Positions 51,401 to 62,900 of a stretch of DNA of 64,000 nt are shown here, in pieces; the first letter of the stretch is position 1; each line of letters starts with the position of its first letter. Position numbers and translations under genes: made by a program. The DNA is from Kryptolebias marmoratus. Lineage: Eukaryota; Chordata; Actinopteri; Cyprinodontiformes; Rivulidae. The notes under the pieces were generated by a model. It did not search any database. It had not been told where the DNA came from and saw nothing but the letters and a program-made list of their open reading frames with translations. The stretch lies in NCBI RefSeq assembly GCF_001649575.2, contig NC_051431.1:2734142-2798141 (forward strand), given 5' to 3'.

Positions 51401-53940
51401 AAGCCTAATATCAGTGGCGCGTTAATAAAACATGAGGATTTATTAGTGTATATTTTATTACACTGAGTTAAAGGCGTCAGCACAATAAACAAGAAGATGA
51501 TTTAGGTTTATTTTATCAAATGCAACACTGAATATTTTAAATGGAACCAAAAAGAACAAACTTGCTGTAAAAATGTTTTTCACTAATCAGCAGAACTTTA
51601 CTCAAAGTTTTAAGTGATTTTGATTATTTCTGAAGAGTTAAAACATTTTGTGTTAAAACTTTATTAACTAAGACAAGGAAATATTAGTAATTGTTTCATA
51701 TAAAGGAAACATTAAGTGTTAGTTTTAAATGTTTAAAAAGTAAAGTTTTAGAGATATTGGTGCTGAGATGTTTTCTCTGTTAAAGTCAAATGTGAGGATT
51801 TATTTCTGACAGAGAGACAAATAAAGCTGGTTTATTCATTTAATTTTCTGAGAGAACTGACTTGTTTTTACAATAATATGATGTCCTACCTCCTCCAATA
51901 CAGGCGCCATGAACAGCCACCACAACAGGCTTTGGACACTACAAGAAAAACAGAATAACTTTATTAACATTTCTGCTGTCAGCTCTTTATTATCCTGCGT
52001 GGTTATTAAGAGCTACGACCTTCTCGATGACGGAGAACGTTTCTTGATACTTTGTGATGAATTTCCTGAAGTTCCAGGAGACTCTGGCTGCGTCATCACC
52101 TTTTGGCTGGAGGATATCATTCGCCATGTCCATCAAGTCGATACCTGGAAATCAACAGAGCAGAGGGAATAAAAATGGCACCACGGAGAGAAACGATGGC
52201 TTCAAGACTGCCTGAAACCCACCAGCCGTGAATATTTTTCCTGCTCCAGAAACGACCACCACTCTGCAGTCTTTGTCCTCGGTGATCTCATTAAAGCACT
52301 CAACCATCTCTCTGGAAAACAAAAATACACAAACCTTTCTGTCAGCGTTTCAGCTTTAAATCACTTCGGTTCCATGGGTTTGTTTTCTAAAACAGTTGAT
52401 CTGAAGATCTGAAAAATATACACATAAAACCGTGTTCTTACAAACAAGATTCACTGAACATAAACAGGAAATATCAAAATAAAACAAACTGACCTGGTTT
52501 AAAAATCAAATATTGATTCTTGAATCATTTAAAGAGAAACATGTACAAATGATCCTTTAATTTGCACTTTAGCGCATATCTTGAGCACCTTGACCTACTA
52601 AAATATTCATTTGAGTTAAAAAAAAATGAAACTATCTTCCAAACCTCCTCTGGTTTTATTACAACAACCCTGCTTTATGTGTAGCTATATATATTAGATC
52701 AGATCATAAAATTCCCAAATTGCTAAAAATAAATAAGGCTGCTAATCCTATATACCAAATAAAAATAAATAAAGCAAAATTACTGCCTCTTTATTGCCGG
52801 TCTGCTCTATTTTCTGAATTTTTAGAGATAAATTTAGTAATTGTTGCAGCTAACAGTGGCTTTTTAAAGAGTTAATGTTGATAATTTGATAAATACACAA
52901 ATGACAGTTTCAACAAGTTTGTTTTTATTTTAAAAAATACCATTAAACAATGTAATTCTTGGATTTTAAGCGAGGATTACCACGACTGAGCGAGCAGATC
53001 GGTGACATCCGACAACATAAAGCGCTTCAACCTCAGACAGATTTACAGCTACGTGTGAGACGTCTTTATAAATGTTAGAGTGCCGTGCCTCCAGAAAGCT
53101 TTGTTCATGGCGTTGAGTTTGTCGGGCCGGTGCAGCTGGACGTGTGTGATGGACTCAGCTGGACGACTGATGGTCAGGGTGGTGTACGGAGAGGTGGGTC
53201 CATCTGAAGACGACATGGTCCTGATGAAGGTCTGAGCAGGAAGCAACAACTTCCTGTCTGAGAAGGAATAAAACAGGAAACATCCACTTTATCTTTCTTT
53301 TATCAAATGCAGTCAAAGAAATCAATCATATTAGTATTAAATATATTTACAGACCTACATGAACTATTAATCTTATTTGAGGCAATAATTCTTGTGGTAT
53401 GAACACAACAAAAACATGATATAAAAGCTTTAAAGTGTTAGAAAAAAAGTCACATACAAGTTAATAAACATTTATTTACTAAAAATAATTTAAAAAGTAA
53501 ATTTTCTTTTTAAAAATATTTGTCAGACACTCAACATTTATTTTTATGTCTTCATATTTGCACAGTTCTATACCTATAAACTCAGACACATTGTGGGGTT
53601 TATTTATCTTTAGGACCTTAAAATGTTTACAGTTGCAATCCCAGTGAAATATTAAAATAAAATATATTTCAGAGTTTGGAAAAACTTTCTGTAATTTAGT
53701 TTAGGAAGACAGAGCAAAGCTATCTTTTACCTACACACCTTTCAAAGCTTTTGTTTACCTTCAATGAAGTTATGGCTTAACTACAAACTATTTCACCTTA
53801 GAGTCTCACATCCACACACATGTGGACTTTGAATACATTAAAGGACATTTAGTAAAAAATAAAAACACAACAGGTAGAATAAAAACAAACTAGTTGAACT
53901 TACATTTGGGGACTGCTGACTTGATAAGGACTGAAAACAT
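48427..53940 (-). CDS. ech1: Delta(3,5)-Delta(2,4)-dienoyl-CoA isomerase
   Basis: Enoyl-CoA hydratase/isomerase family enzyme that shifts 3,5-dienoyl-CoA to 2,4-dienoyl-CoA during oxidation of unsaturated fatty acids, in mitochondria and peroxisomes. Coding exons: 53904-53940, 53089-53257, 52223-52311, 52020-52144, 51890-51938, 51002-51066, 50477-50547, 50335-50406, 49074-49224, 48427-48531, giving 310 residues. Asp159, Glu179 and Asp187 (GGGVDL, VKEVDVGLAAD) match in spacing the catalytic acids known in the rat enzyme. The oxyanion-hole regions SGAGKIFTAGIDLMDMA and HGACIGGG are intact. The N-terminus MFSVLIKSAVPKYRKLLL is basic and hydrophobic, as for a mitochondrial presequence, and the last three residues SKL form a peroxisomal PTS1. 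Intron 2 appears to use a GC donor; the other introns are GT-AG. Confidence 0.95.
49510..49655. mobile_element. hAT-type palindromic MITE, internally deleted
   Basis: The left end agtgattcccatcccctcc is mirrored by the right end ccagggttgggaatcact, and internal parts (tcctgcatgtttta / taaaacatgcaggatg) are also inverted. The left arm lacks the tggtcctcgagg part seen on the right, so it has a small deletion. It resembles the element at 8098-8311. It lies in an ech1 intron. Confidence 0.75.
49718..49905 (+). repeat. Unnamed dispersed repeat, copy in ech1 intron
   Basis: This is the best-preserved copy: atcattggatgtacatctaa, ggagtcaaccccattcaaga, tggctgccac, ttttacagatattgagct, tagctgagagtcatcccc. 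It defines the order of the family's landmarks, used to recognise the other fragments. Confidence 0.65.
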
Positions 53941-54654
53941 CGCCCTTTGAACGCTGCAGAGTCCGGAAGTTTTTCTTACTCATAAAATTAAAGCAAACAG
54001 GCAGAATTGAACCAGCTTCACCTGCTGCTAACTAACCCCCAGCCTCGCTAATGATAACTAGCTGCTAGCAGTTAACTTACCCAAAACTCTTTGCTGCTTC
54101 AGTTGTTACCCTCCAGATTTAAGAGAAAACACGAGAAATAATGCGACGTTGTTTTACCGCAATTTAAAAAGTAAATATCAAGATTTATAAACCTAAATAG
54201 CTATAAAACTCCCATTTGATCTCCTTTGATTAGCTTAGCCTCGCTGCAATTTGCCTCCTACGGTGGCGGATAAGGTCCAAACCACCTGCAGCGAAAATTC
54301 ACAATAAGTCAGTTTTGGCCCAAAAGCTTCAGAGATTTGCTAGAAAGACGAGGATGAAAAGAAATTTCACGTTTCAACACAATAATAATCAAAACAGAAA
54401 TGACCTAGACCTGAAGAGAGTTTTGCACAAAGACATCCTGACAATCTGACAAAACGTTTTGGAAAGGATAAGGTAAACCTTAGCAAGTCAAGATGTAACT
54501 GAAGGATGTAATTAAATCAGAAAGTACTTCAACAAATTATTAATTAAGAGTGTGCACACTCATCACTTATGCAATCAGCTTATTGCATCTTTTAATGTTT
54601 ATATTTTATCCTAAAACAACTTTATTTGGAATTTAAAAAAGCTATCTTTAAAAA

Positions 54655-54735
54655 AATGGCTATAAGTTTTTCAAGATGGCTGCCACAGCTAATTTAAAGA
54701 ATGGCTGTAGAGCAATCCCCACATAAGTAAACCTC
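54655..54735 (+). repeat. Unnamed dispersed repeat, short copy
   Basis: The segment tttttcaagatggctgccac followed by agctaatttaaagaatggct matches the centre of the 49718 copy in the same orientation. Confidence 0.45.
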
Positions 54736-55154
54736 ATCTTCTTTAGCAAATTCATCCAGTGGTAAATATTCTGCGAAAATGCAATTTTTTTTTACATTAC
54801 TTCTTGTCATTCACAAGTGGGTGCTGTAGCACCCTCAACGCCTTGGACTCATCTGCTCAGTCTGAATGTTTCTTTCCACAATTTTTACCAAATCTAAGGT
54901 TTATTTTATTTGTTCAGTTTTAATCCTATTTCTAGTTTTATACTTTATTTGAACTAGAATCTAATTAAATTTATTAGAACTATTTTACTTACCACAGGGT
55001 TTTATTTTTATGGAAAGAAATATAGTTTTATTTTATCCTAACTTGCATTTATTTACCACTTCATGACTCATGACATGGTTTATGACTTATTTTGGTTATG
55101 AATGTATTGTTTTATTATTCACATTTATGTAAATTTAACAATTGTAACATCTAC

Positions 55155-55390
55155 CCTTGTGTTTCTCAGTCAGTAAATTACAATTCTGCACTAAAAGGTG
55201 CTGAAACTTATGAGGCACCAACTGCTGCTGCCCATCAAGGGTCAAAGGTCATTGTCAAACTATTTGGATTCCATCATTCTACACGGATAAAGATGATTCA
55301 CAATTGGAAATATTTAAGACCAATCCTTGCAGGAGTGGATGTCCCTGCAAATTCACCCCGAGGTCAGACTGTGTAATGCTCAGAGAAATG
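55155..55390 (+). mobile_element. Tc1-like transposon 5' part relic
   Basis: The segment reads gtgctgaaacttatgaggca, gggtcaaaggtcattgtcaa, gcaggagtggatgtccctgc and gaggtcagactgtgtaatgc, the order found near the start of one teleost Tc1-like family. Only this part survives and the frame is interrupted. Confidence 0.65.
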
Positions 55391-55734
55391 ATGAAAAAAC
55401 AACAACAAGTGCTCCATCTCAGCCTCGACATGATGATCATCACGAGTTCCTGCAGCGTGGAAAGCTGTGGCTGAAAAGCTAACCACAATGGATGAGTTGG
55501 TTGATGAGAACTTCACCTCTGCTCAGTGGAAATGCTTTAGCTTTTCCCCAAATGAGACCACAAAACAGCAATTATTTTCAAAGTTTGCACAGACGAGGTT
55601 GGCACTTCAAATGGCGACACGACAAATCTATTCAACCACTTAAAGAGACAGCATCAGCTAGGAGAGTAACCACACTGCGGTTAGCTAGTTACTGTTTTAC
55701 CTTAGGAGATAAACTAAAGTTACCTGTCCAGGTT

Positions 55735-55835
55735 AAGCCCCGCCTCTTGCACAATGACCGCTGGAGATGGGCACCAGCTCCTCGCGACCCGGAAAGGAAA
55801 GAAATGGGTAAAGAAAATAGATGGGTGGATGGTAA
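55735..55835 (+). mobile_element. LINE/SINE 3' tail
   Basis: The segment carries gctggagatgggcaccagct, cctcgcgacccggaaagg and ends in gatgggtggatgg, a very common 3' tail of teleost retroelements. Only the tail is present here. Confidence 0.65.
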
Positions 55836-56174
55836 ACAAAAGTCATGTTAAAATGACTGATGAATAATACAATAACACTTTGCAGAATTGCATTAGCATA
55901 AAATAAGATTTTACTTTCTTTTTTTTTACCCATTTTATATAACCCTAAGCAATGTTTGAAACTGACTTTTCCTCCTTGATGTTTTGTTCTTTTTATTTAA
56001 TCGGACATTTAAATTCATTTAAATTCATTTAATGAATTTATAAACAACAAACAGCACTGCCAAATAATAGTTTATTTGTCATTTTATGATCTGTGTAGTG
56101 CTCCTGACGCTGACATTAAATTTTGCTACATTTTTTGTAGATAAAAGCCATAATCAACAAAGTTTGTTGACATG

Positions 56175-56680
56175 TTTCAGAGAAATATACTTTGAAATAC
56201 GGTTCTTGTCTGACTGCGTTGAGCCGAGTGTAAAGTTTGGTGGAGGGAGGATCAAGGTGTGGGGTTGTTTTTCAGTAGTCAGTTCCAGTAAAAGGACTTC
56301 TTAATGCTTCAGCAAACTAAGACATTTTGGACAATTACCTGCTCCCAACTTTGTGGGAACAGTTTGGGGACAGTCCCTTCCTGTTCCAACATGGCTGAGC
56401 ACCAGAGCACAAAGCAAGGTCCATAAAGACGAGGATGAGGAAGAACCTGACGGGCCTGCTCAGAGTCCTGACCTCGACTAGAACACCTTCAGGATGAATC
56501 AGAGCGGAGACTGACAGTCTTCTGTCCAACATCAGTGTCTGAAGAAAGCAGCAGAGGGTGGACCAACATCAGATTAAACCCTATGGATTAGGAATGAGAT
56601 GTCACTCAAGTTCATATGCATGTGAAGGAAGACAAGCAAATATTTTTGTCAATATAGTGTGTTGTTTTGTATTAACCAGA
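56175..56680 (+). mobile_element. Tc1-like transposon 3' part relic
   Basis: Transposase traces include tttggtggagggaggatcaa then ggtgtggggttg (FGGGRIKVWG), ccaacatggctgagcaccag, tcagagtcctgacctcgact, and the end region tcaagttcatatgcatgtga followed by caatatagtgtg. These are typical of a teleost Tc1 family. The reading frame is broken in several places. Confidence 0.8.
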
Positions 56681-57299
56681 TTTCTTTAGAATACGTTTAA
56701 GACGTGAAAGATGCCATCTGTGTTAAATTTGAAAAACCAGCATTAAACTGAGCAGGTGGCCCCAGGATCCATCTTTCTAACATCTACAGGAAGGGTATCT
56801 CTGTCACTGTCGAAGGAAATCCTTATTCAGATAACATTGTTTTGTGTCCATCAGCGCTTAAACTGGACTGGATTTGGAAAAAATAATCTTTTATTGTATA
56901 TATTTGTCCAAAAATAAGTTATAGAGAATCTACAAAATGAAGCAAACTATTTCCAATTGACTAAAACCTCTCTCTTTTGTTATTTATTATCTAGGCCAAC
57001 TGAAACTCGACTCAAAAAGATGTATTGTGCTCTTTCACATGAGCCAGCCACAGACTGCATGAAGAAACCTGTACCACTTGTTATTTAATCCGACCATATA
57101 TCTGTCAAACTGAACATGTGCTTGGAGTATAAAAGTAGGGGTGTGTTTTTTTGGCTGGAAGCTGAGAGCTGCCTCTAAGCCTTCCTGTCTGATTCCAGCA
57201 AATCTCTTCTTTGGATCAAAAAGATTTAAGCAACTACAGGCAAAATTCATTAATCAGTAGAGGAGGAATGTTCAGGCTTCACATGTGAATCAAGAACAT

Positions 57300-58925
57300 A
57301 AATACATTACAAAACAAGGAAATTTGTGTTTGTTCAAATATTTCTTTATTGTAACAATGCTTCTTGGCAACAAACTACTGGAAAGCTTGTTTATGTCTTT
57401 TTAAATGGTGCCACATTTGTAAGGAAAATGCATTTGTGGGTTGAACAGCAGAACTGAGCAGAAACTTGCCAAATCTCTTTCAATGTAAAACAGCGTTTTC
57501 TGCTTTTGACTTTTGTTTTGAACTTCTGGTATCCCAGGTGCCTTATTGGTCCGATTGGCAGCACCTGTGAGCATGGACCCTGCTACAGTGGTGTCTACAC
57601 CAGGAATGCCACATTTGACTGATCTGGAGAGGGACTGCCATAGGGCAACTTCAAGCTGGTGCTCCAAAAAATTAGGTTGCAGGATTTAGGGTAACAGCTT
57701 TTTGGTGGAGGCAGTGTGATGGTGTGGGATAGCCTCTCCTTTGTTGGAAAAACAAGGCTTGTCATCATTGGAGGCAATCTCAATGAGAGATATTAATTTG
57801 AAGTACTGCAACCGGTAGCAATCCTATATCGTTACAGTCTAGGACTAAACTATACCCTTCTAGACGACAAGGCTTGCCCCCACAGAGCAGGATTTATCAC
57901 AGACTTTCAGAAATTGGGAGGACCCTTTTGCTGCTAAAGATGACCTCTGCTGAAGCAGAAGTATTCCAGATATACAGTATTACATGGGAACTGGCTCACA
58001 TACCAATATATTTCTGGACAACAGTTTATGTTTAAAGACAGCTTACACTTTACGAACAAAAATGTTTGGCCACAACCATTAATTGTTGAATGTGGCTGTT
58101 TCAGTCAGTGTTTCGACAAGTGAGGGGCAGTCTTAATGTTTCAGCAACCAAAGGAATTTTGAGCAATGTTATGCTTCCAACTTTGTGGCAGCGCTTTGGT
58201 AAGTCCCTTTGTCAACATGACGAAGCAAGGACGATAAAAACATGGTTTAACAGGATGGGGGAAAGAACTTGTCAGGCTGGATGGAAACGGAGGTGAACCC
58301 AGAGTGCAGACTCATTTCTCAAAAAAAACCTAATTTATTAAATAAAGAAAATAAATAAAAACAAAACCGCTGACGTGGCAGCAAACTAAACTTAATAGAA
58401 ATCCAAAGCATGGCTTGGCAAGGCAACGAGGAAACAAAACATGGATACACCAAACGACAAACAATGATCCGACAGGGTGTGAAAGAAATGACCAGGTATT
58501 TGAACACTGGGGTTGACGAGGTAAATGGAAACAGGTGAGTGGGGATAATGGCAGACAGGTGGGGATGGGCGTGGCAAGAAAGGCAGAAGAGTGACAGGGG
58601 AGGAGTGAATACTGAGAACACCACAACCAGGAAAAAAACAAACTGAAATCAATCACAAGACTAAATAAAGAAAACAAAACCAAGAACACAAAAAATCCAA
58701 ATCCTCACAGAACTTGACGGGCCTACACAGAGTCCTGACTGCAACCCTATCAGGCACTTTTAGGAACCAAGAACTTGAAGAAAGCCAACATCAGTTGCTG
58801 ACCTTTTAAATCCTGCACAGAACAAATGGACACAAATTCCCTCAGAAATGCTCCAAGATGTTGTGGAAAGCCTTTCATGGAGAGTGATGGTCAGATGTGG
58901 CCAAATACTTTGATCCATTCATGTT
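57300..58925 (+). mobile_element. Second Tc1-like transposon relic, interrupted
   Basis: The left part has ggtgccacatttgtaaggaa, ggtatcccaggtgccttatt and aatgccacatttgactgatc; then tttttggtggaggcagtgtg and atggtgtggg (GGGSVMVW). The central part at 58130-58269 has tttgtggcagcgctttgg and caacatgacgaagcaagga. After a 440-bp insertion (58270-58709) it continues with aacttgacgggcctacacag, gtcctgactgcaaccctatc and gtggccaaatactttgatcc. It has many stops and deletions. A partly similar segment also occurs at 59130-59580. Confidence 0.75.
58265..58714. mobile_element. Solo-LTR-like insertion with 5-bp target duplication
   Basis: A 440-bp element (58270-58709) begins TGTCAGGCTGG and ends ATCCTCACA. 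The ends form a short imperfect inverted repeat with TG...CA termini. It is flanked on both sides by gaact (58265-58269 and 58710-58714), and removing it restores the Tc1 sequence agaacttgacgggcc. TG...CA ends plus a 5-bp duplication fit a solo LTR of an LTR retrotransposon; a nonautonomous DNA element is an alternative. No coding capacity. Confidence 0.7.
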
Positions 58926-59129
58926 TCACCTTCACCAGCATGTTTTTTTATCCACCATTGGCCAAGCTTTGAATCAGGGAAAGTTTTCAATTCAGCCATG
59001 AGAGCGGTGTTTAGAAACCTCCCATTCCTTCAGCCACAACCAGACATGTTTACTGATCAAGTTTAGACAGCTATTCTTGTGAATTGTGGGTTTGACATTT
59101 TTTACCTGGAGCAATAAAAAGAACTTGAT

Positions 59130-59580
59130 AAAATATGAACAGTTCTTTCACACGAGGCATACATAGACTGCATGAAGAAACTTGTCCTTCTCCTTCAAAC
59201 ATACCAGTTTCTTCAAAGTGATTATGTGTTGTGAGAATTGCCTTTAGGCGTTCTCCTCAGTTAAGGCACCAAAACATGACAGATAAATTTCCTACAAAAG
59301 GAGAGGAGGAATATTTAGGCTACAAATAAATATCAGAAACATATTTACTTATTTTCTCTCGCTTTACATGAGGAACAAATAATGTTGGTGATGATATAGT
59401 ATAATCCAATGTATAAAATTAATAAGGCTGACTAGTTTTTGTGTTGCAACATCTTGGTAGTAAATCATACACTGTTGGAAAGCCTGTTTATTTGTCCTTA
59501 AATTGTGCCACATTTATAGGTTGAGCTACAGACCTGAGTGTGTTGGTTGCACCTATGAAAAAACTTGCCAATCAGCTTAA
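59130..59580 (+). repeat. Diverged copy of the 57030-57560 segment
   Basis: Shared landmarks are gactgcatgaagaaac, agaggaggaat, tggaaagcctgtttat and attgtgccacattta, in the same order as at 57050, 57262, 57380 and 57408. The rest has drifted. It is probably an internal part of the same Tc1-related element family. Confidence 0.5.
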
Positions 59581-59979
59581 TCTGCCAAGAAAATCCTTCA
59601 CCAAATCTAAAGAACTCCTGATCAAATCGACTTTAAAAAGTGGGCTTGATTGATTAATATCTTAACACAATGTCTTAACACTCATATGTTGATTCAGCAT
59701 CAGTGACAGGTTTATAAATTGGTTAAGATATAAGACATCAGTGTTCATGATATCTGCCTGAAGTTACAGAGGCTACGTGATGTTTCAGTGAATGGGCGGA
59801 GCTTCTTTCAGACTGAGGTGAACCATCCAGGTAAACAGAGCAACCTGTGTGACACTGAATCTCTCAGAGCTGATCTTTCTTCTTTGGAGGTTTTCACCTC
59901 TGTTGGTTTATAGCAGCTGATGAGCTGTTTTAGATTCAGATAAGGTTCATTTGGACTTTTTCAAATACACAACTCAGAG

Positions 59980-62900
59980 ATGGATAAAACAGACATCTCA
60001 GAGATGGACACAATCGTTCCAATTGGCCCAATGGAGTCACCAGAAAGGTAACTAATAATATTGTCAAAGAAACTGTTTTCTGTTCTCACGTGTTCCTTAC
60101 AGGTAAATGTCAGGTGATGCAGTCTCTGCTGATTTAAAACTCTTTTGTAGAAAAACTGGTTTCCTTTCTCCTGAAGTTATTTTTTAACCTACTGAAGAAA
60201 TACGGTCCTGTGATGTTTTTACAGTTAATTATTGCATGGTTGTAAAAATTTCGGTCCATTCCTGACGTCTGTGTTTTTCTTTACTTTTCAGTCAGCCCCC
60301 CACAACAAAATCAAAAAATACAGATAATATCAAAGAATACACAAAGGATGCACTGTTTAAGGCAGCATCTGAGGGGTACGTATCGCAACTTGATGGCCTG
60401 TTGGAGTTCCTGCAACGCAACAAGAAGAAACTTATAGATTTTAGAGGTAAGTAGAGTGGAAGCCACTTTTTATTACAACAGACATTATTGTCCTGTTATT
60501 GACGAAATGGTTCATTTGCAGCAGTACAGCCATGGAGTCTATTGGTAAAAAAGAAAAAAAATACATTTTTAAAAAGTTTTTTAATTTATCACCTTCCTTC
60601 GTCTTTTGGTAATGGGTACTAAAGAGTTTTTGCATGCTGCATGTTTTCTATACATTCTGCTGCTGGACTTCTATTCTGTAGTTGAAGACATTTCTCATTT
60701 CAAAGCTGGAGAGTGTGGAGTTCCAACCTTTAAAATGTGTGAGATGCTCTGTTCATGCAGCTAAATTTGCATGCAGAGTAATCTTCCTCCCCTCCAACTG
60801 GAGAGTCATTAGGGTCTTTGTTTTCCTGGCTTTATGTGGTCTTGTGCTGGGCTGGTGATCTGTCCAGGGTGTCCAGAGTGTCCCCCACGTCTCATCCAGT
60901 AACCACTGGAGTTAGAACCAGCATCCTCTGACCCTGAACAGGATTTTGTGGGTGTAGAAGATGGATGAATGGATAAATCTGGTGCATGGCAGATTTTCTC
61001 CTCAGATTAATGTCTTCTTTTATGTCAGCTCCAATAACAAGTAGACTAATGGAGAGATTACATCATGACTGTGAATTACCTAATAACAGACAAAATTATT
61101 TATTTCAGAATCTGATGGAAAAACAGTCCTCACAAAAGCTTTGCTGAACCTGAAAGATGGAAAAAATGACACAATTGAATTCTTCATTGACACAGTGGAG
61201 AAAAATGAAGATTTAAAAGAGTTTATCAATGCACCTTTCAACAATGAAACTGATGGTGAGCAAACAAACAATTAATTGTGAGGAACTGAATATTTTAATG
61301 ACTTCTGCTTGTAAGAAAAAAGGTCATAAGGGTGGAGGATTTAATATATTTTACTGGAAAGTCCTTCAAGGTAGTTGAAATTGACTTGAAGTTATAATGT
61401 GACATAAGAGAACATAACAACCTTGTCTCCTGGAACGACACAAATCAGCCGAAGGTCAGACAGCCCTACACATTGCCATAGAGAGGAGAAACTTGGAATA
61501 CGTGAAACTGCTGGTCGAGAAAGGAGCAGATTTGAATGCCAAAGCCAGTGGCCCGTTTTTCCAGCGTCACTATGAAGGGGGCTTTTATTTTGGTAGGTAA
61601 TTTGACACAAAAGCTATTCTGTTCTGTCATAGTTGTGTCTTGCTCAGTCTTATCTCTAAACTGAATTATTTGTTTCCATCAGGGGAGCTTCCTCTGTCAC
61701 TGGCTGCATGCACAAACCAGCCAGAAATTGTGTCATTTCTCATGAACAACCCTAAAAACAAAGCTGATGCGACGGCCCAAGACTCACGAGGAAATACTGT
61801 GCTGCACGCTTTGGTGATCGCAACAGATAAAGAAACAGAAAACATGACAGAAAACACAGAAAACATCACAAAGCTGTATGATTACATTCTTACTGAGCAC
61901 TACAAATCTGAGAAATCTAAGAAGTCTGAGAAAAACCAACAAGATGAGTTGGAATCTGTTGAAACATCTGATTGTCAAACTCTCCTAAACTCATATAGTA
62001 ACAAGTCTGAGGTAGGTCTGTTTCTTTGTAAAGACTTCATGTATACTCAGATACAGAACATTTTCAGTGTTTTAGTTCAGCTTTAGTGTATTACATGAAT
62101 GAAATTCTCCTTTATCCCTTCAAGTCTGAGAAGACTGAAGTCAGCTACTTGGAATCCATCGAAAACAACAAAGGTCTGACTCCTCTGAAACTGGCTGCCA
62201 AGCTCGGCAGGTTTGGGGTAGGTCTGTTTTCTTCTTAAAGGCTTCATGTGAAGTTTAGCATATAACACTGTAAAAGTAACAGAAAATCATTAAAAACGTC
62301 AGTCTGACACTGGTCTTATAGTTGTGGTCAGACATTTACATGCACTCGTCATGGACATGGATTTGAAATAAATTTGAGGCTTTAATGATTTATTTGAACC
62401 ACTCACTTTCCAGGGTTGAATGATTATACAACTTCAATTATGCTGAAAAACAAAAATGGCTTTTGGAGCTTTTTTCTTGGTGCAGTTTTTGTTGACATAA
62501 AACTGGTTTCAATGTGGACTGTGACACCAGTGTTCCAGCAGTTTCCAGTTCATGGCAGCCTTGGTGTTTCCTGGGTTGTACCTGGGACAAAGTGTTAGCA
62601 AAACACATTATAAGTTCTCCAAATAATATGTTGTCTTTACTTTCTGATCTCTCATTGTCCAGATGTTGAAGCACATAATGAATCGGGAATTTTTGGATGA
62701 AGAGACGAAGCCGCTGTCGAGGAAGTTCACAGAATGGTCTTATGGACCTGTTCACTCTTCTCTTTATGACATCAGCTCCATTGACATTGTTGAACCAAAT
62801 TCTGTGCTGGAGATAATCCTCTTCAGGAGTAAAAAGCCGGTTAGAAAATAATTCTTTATTTTACTGGACAATTATTTCTAGGCAGGTTAACATTATTTCC

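Larger units (their letters stand above)
53941..59979. other. ech1-trpv1 intergenic region, transposon-rich
   Basis: About 6 kb without a protein-coding gene. The first 300 bases next to ech1 would hold its promoter. The rest contains a dispersed-repeat fragment, several Tc1-like relics, a LINE-type tail and a 440-bp insertion with clean ends. Sequence between these is AT-rich and unrecognised. The last 200 bases before 59980 are the likely trpv1-like 5' leader. Confidence 0.7.

Noticed and set aside
58319..58689. Three overlapping minus-strand frames of 86-119 codons, hydrophobic and Cys-rich.
   Set aside because: They lie wholly inside the 440-bp solo-LTR-like insertion and are by-products of its A-rich plus strand.
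53941..59979. Search for a hidden host gene in the transposon-rich gap.
   Set aside because: All frames with recognisable protein wording belong to Tc1-like transposase relics. No exon series with matching splice phases was found.
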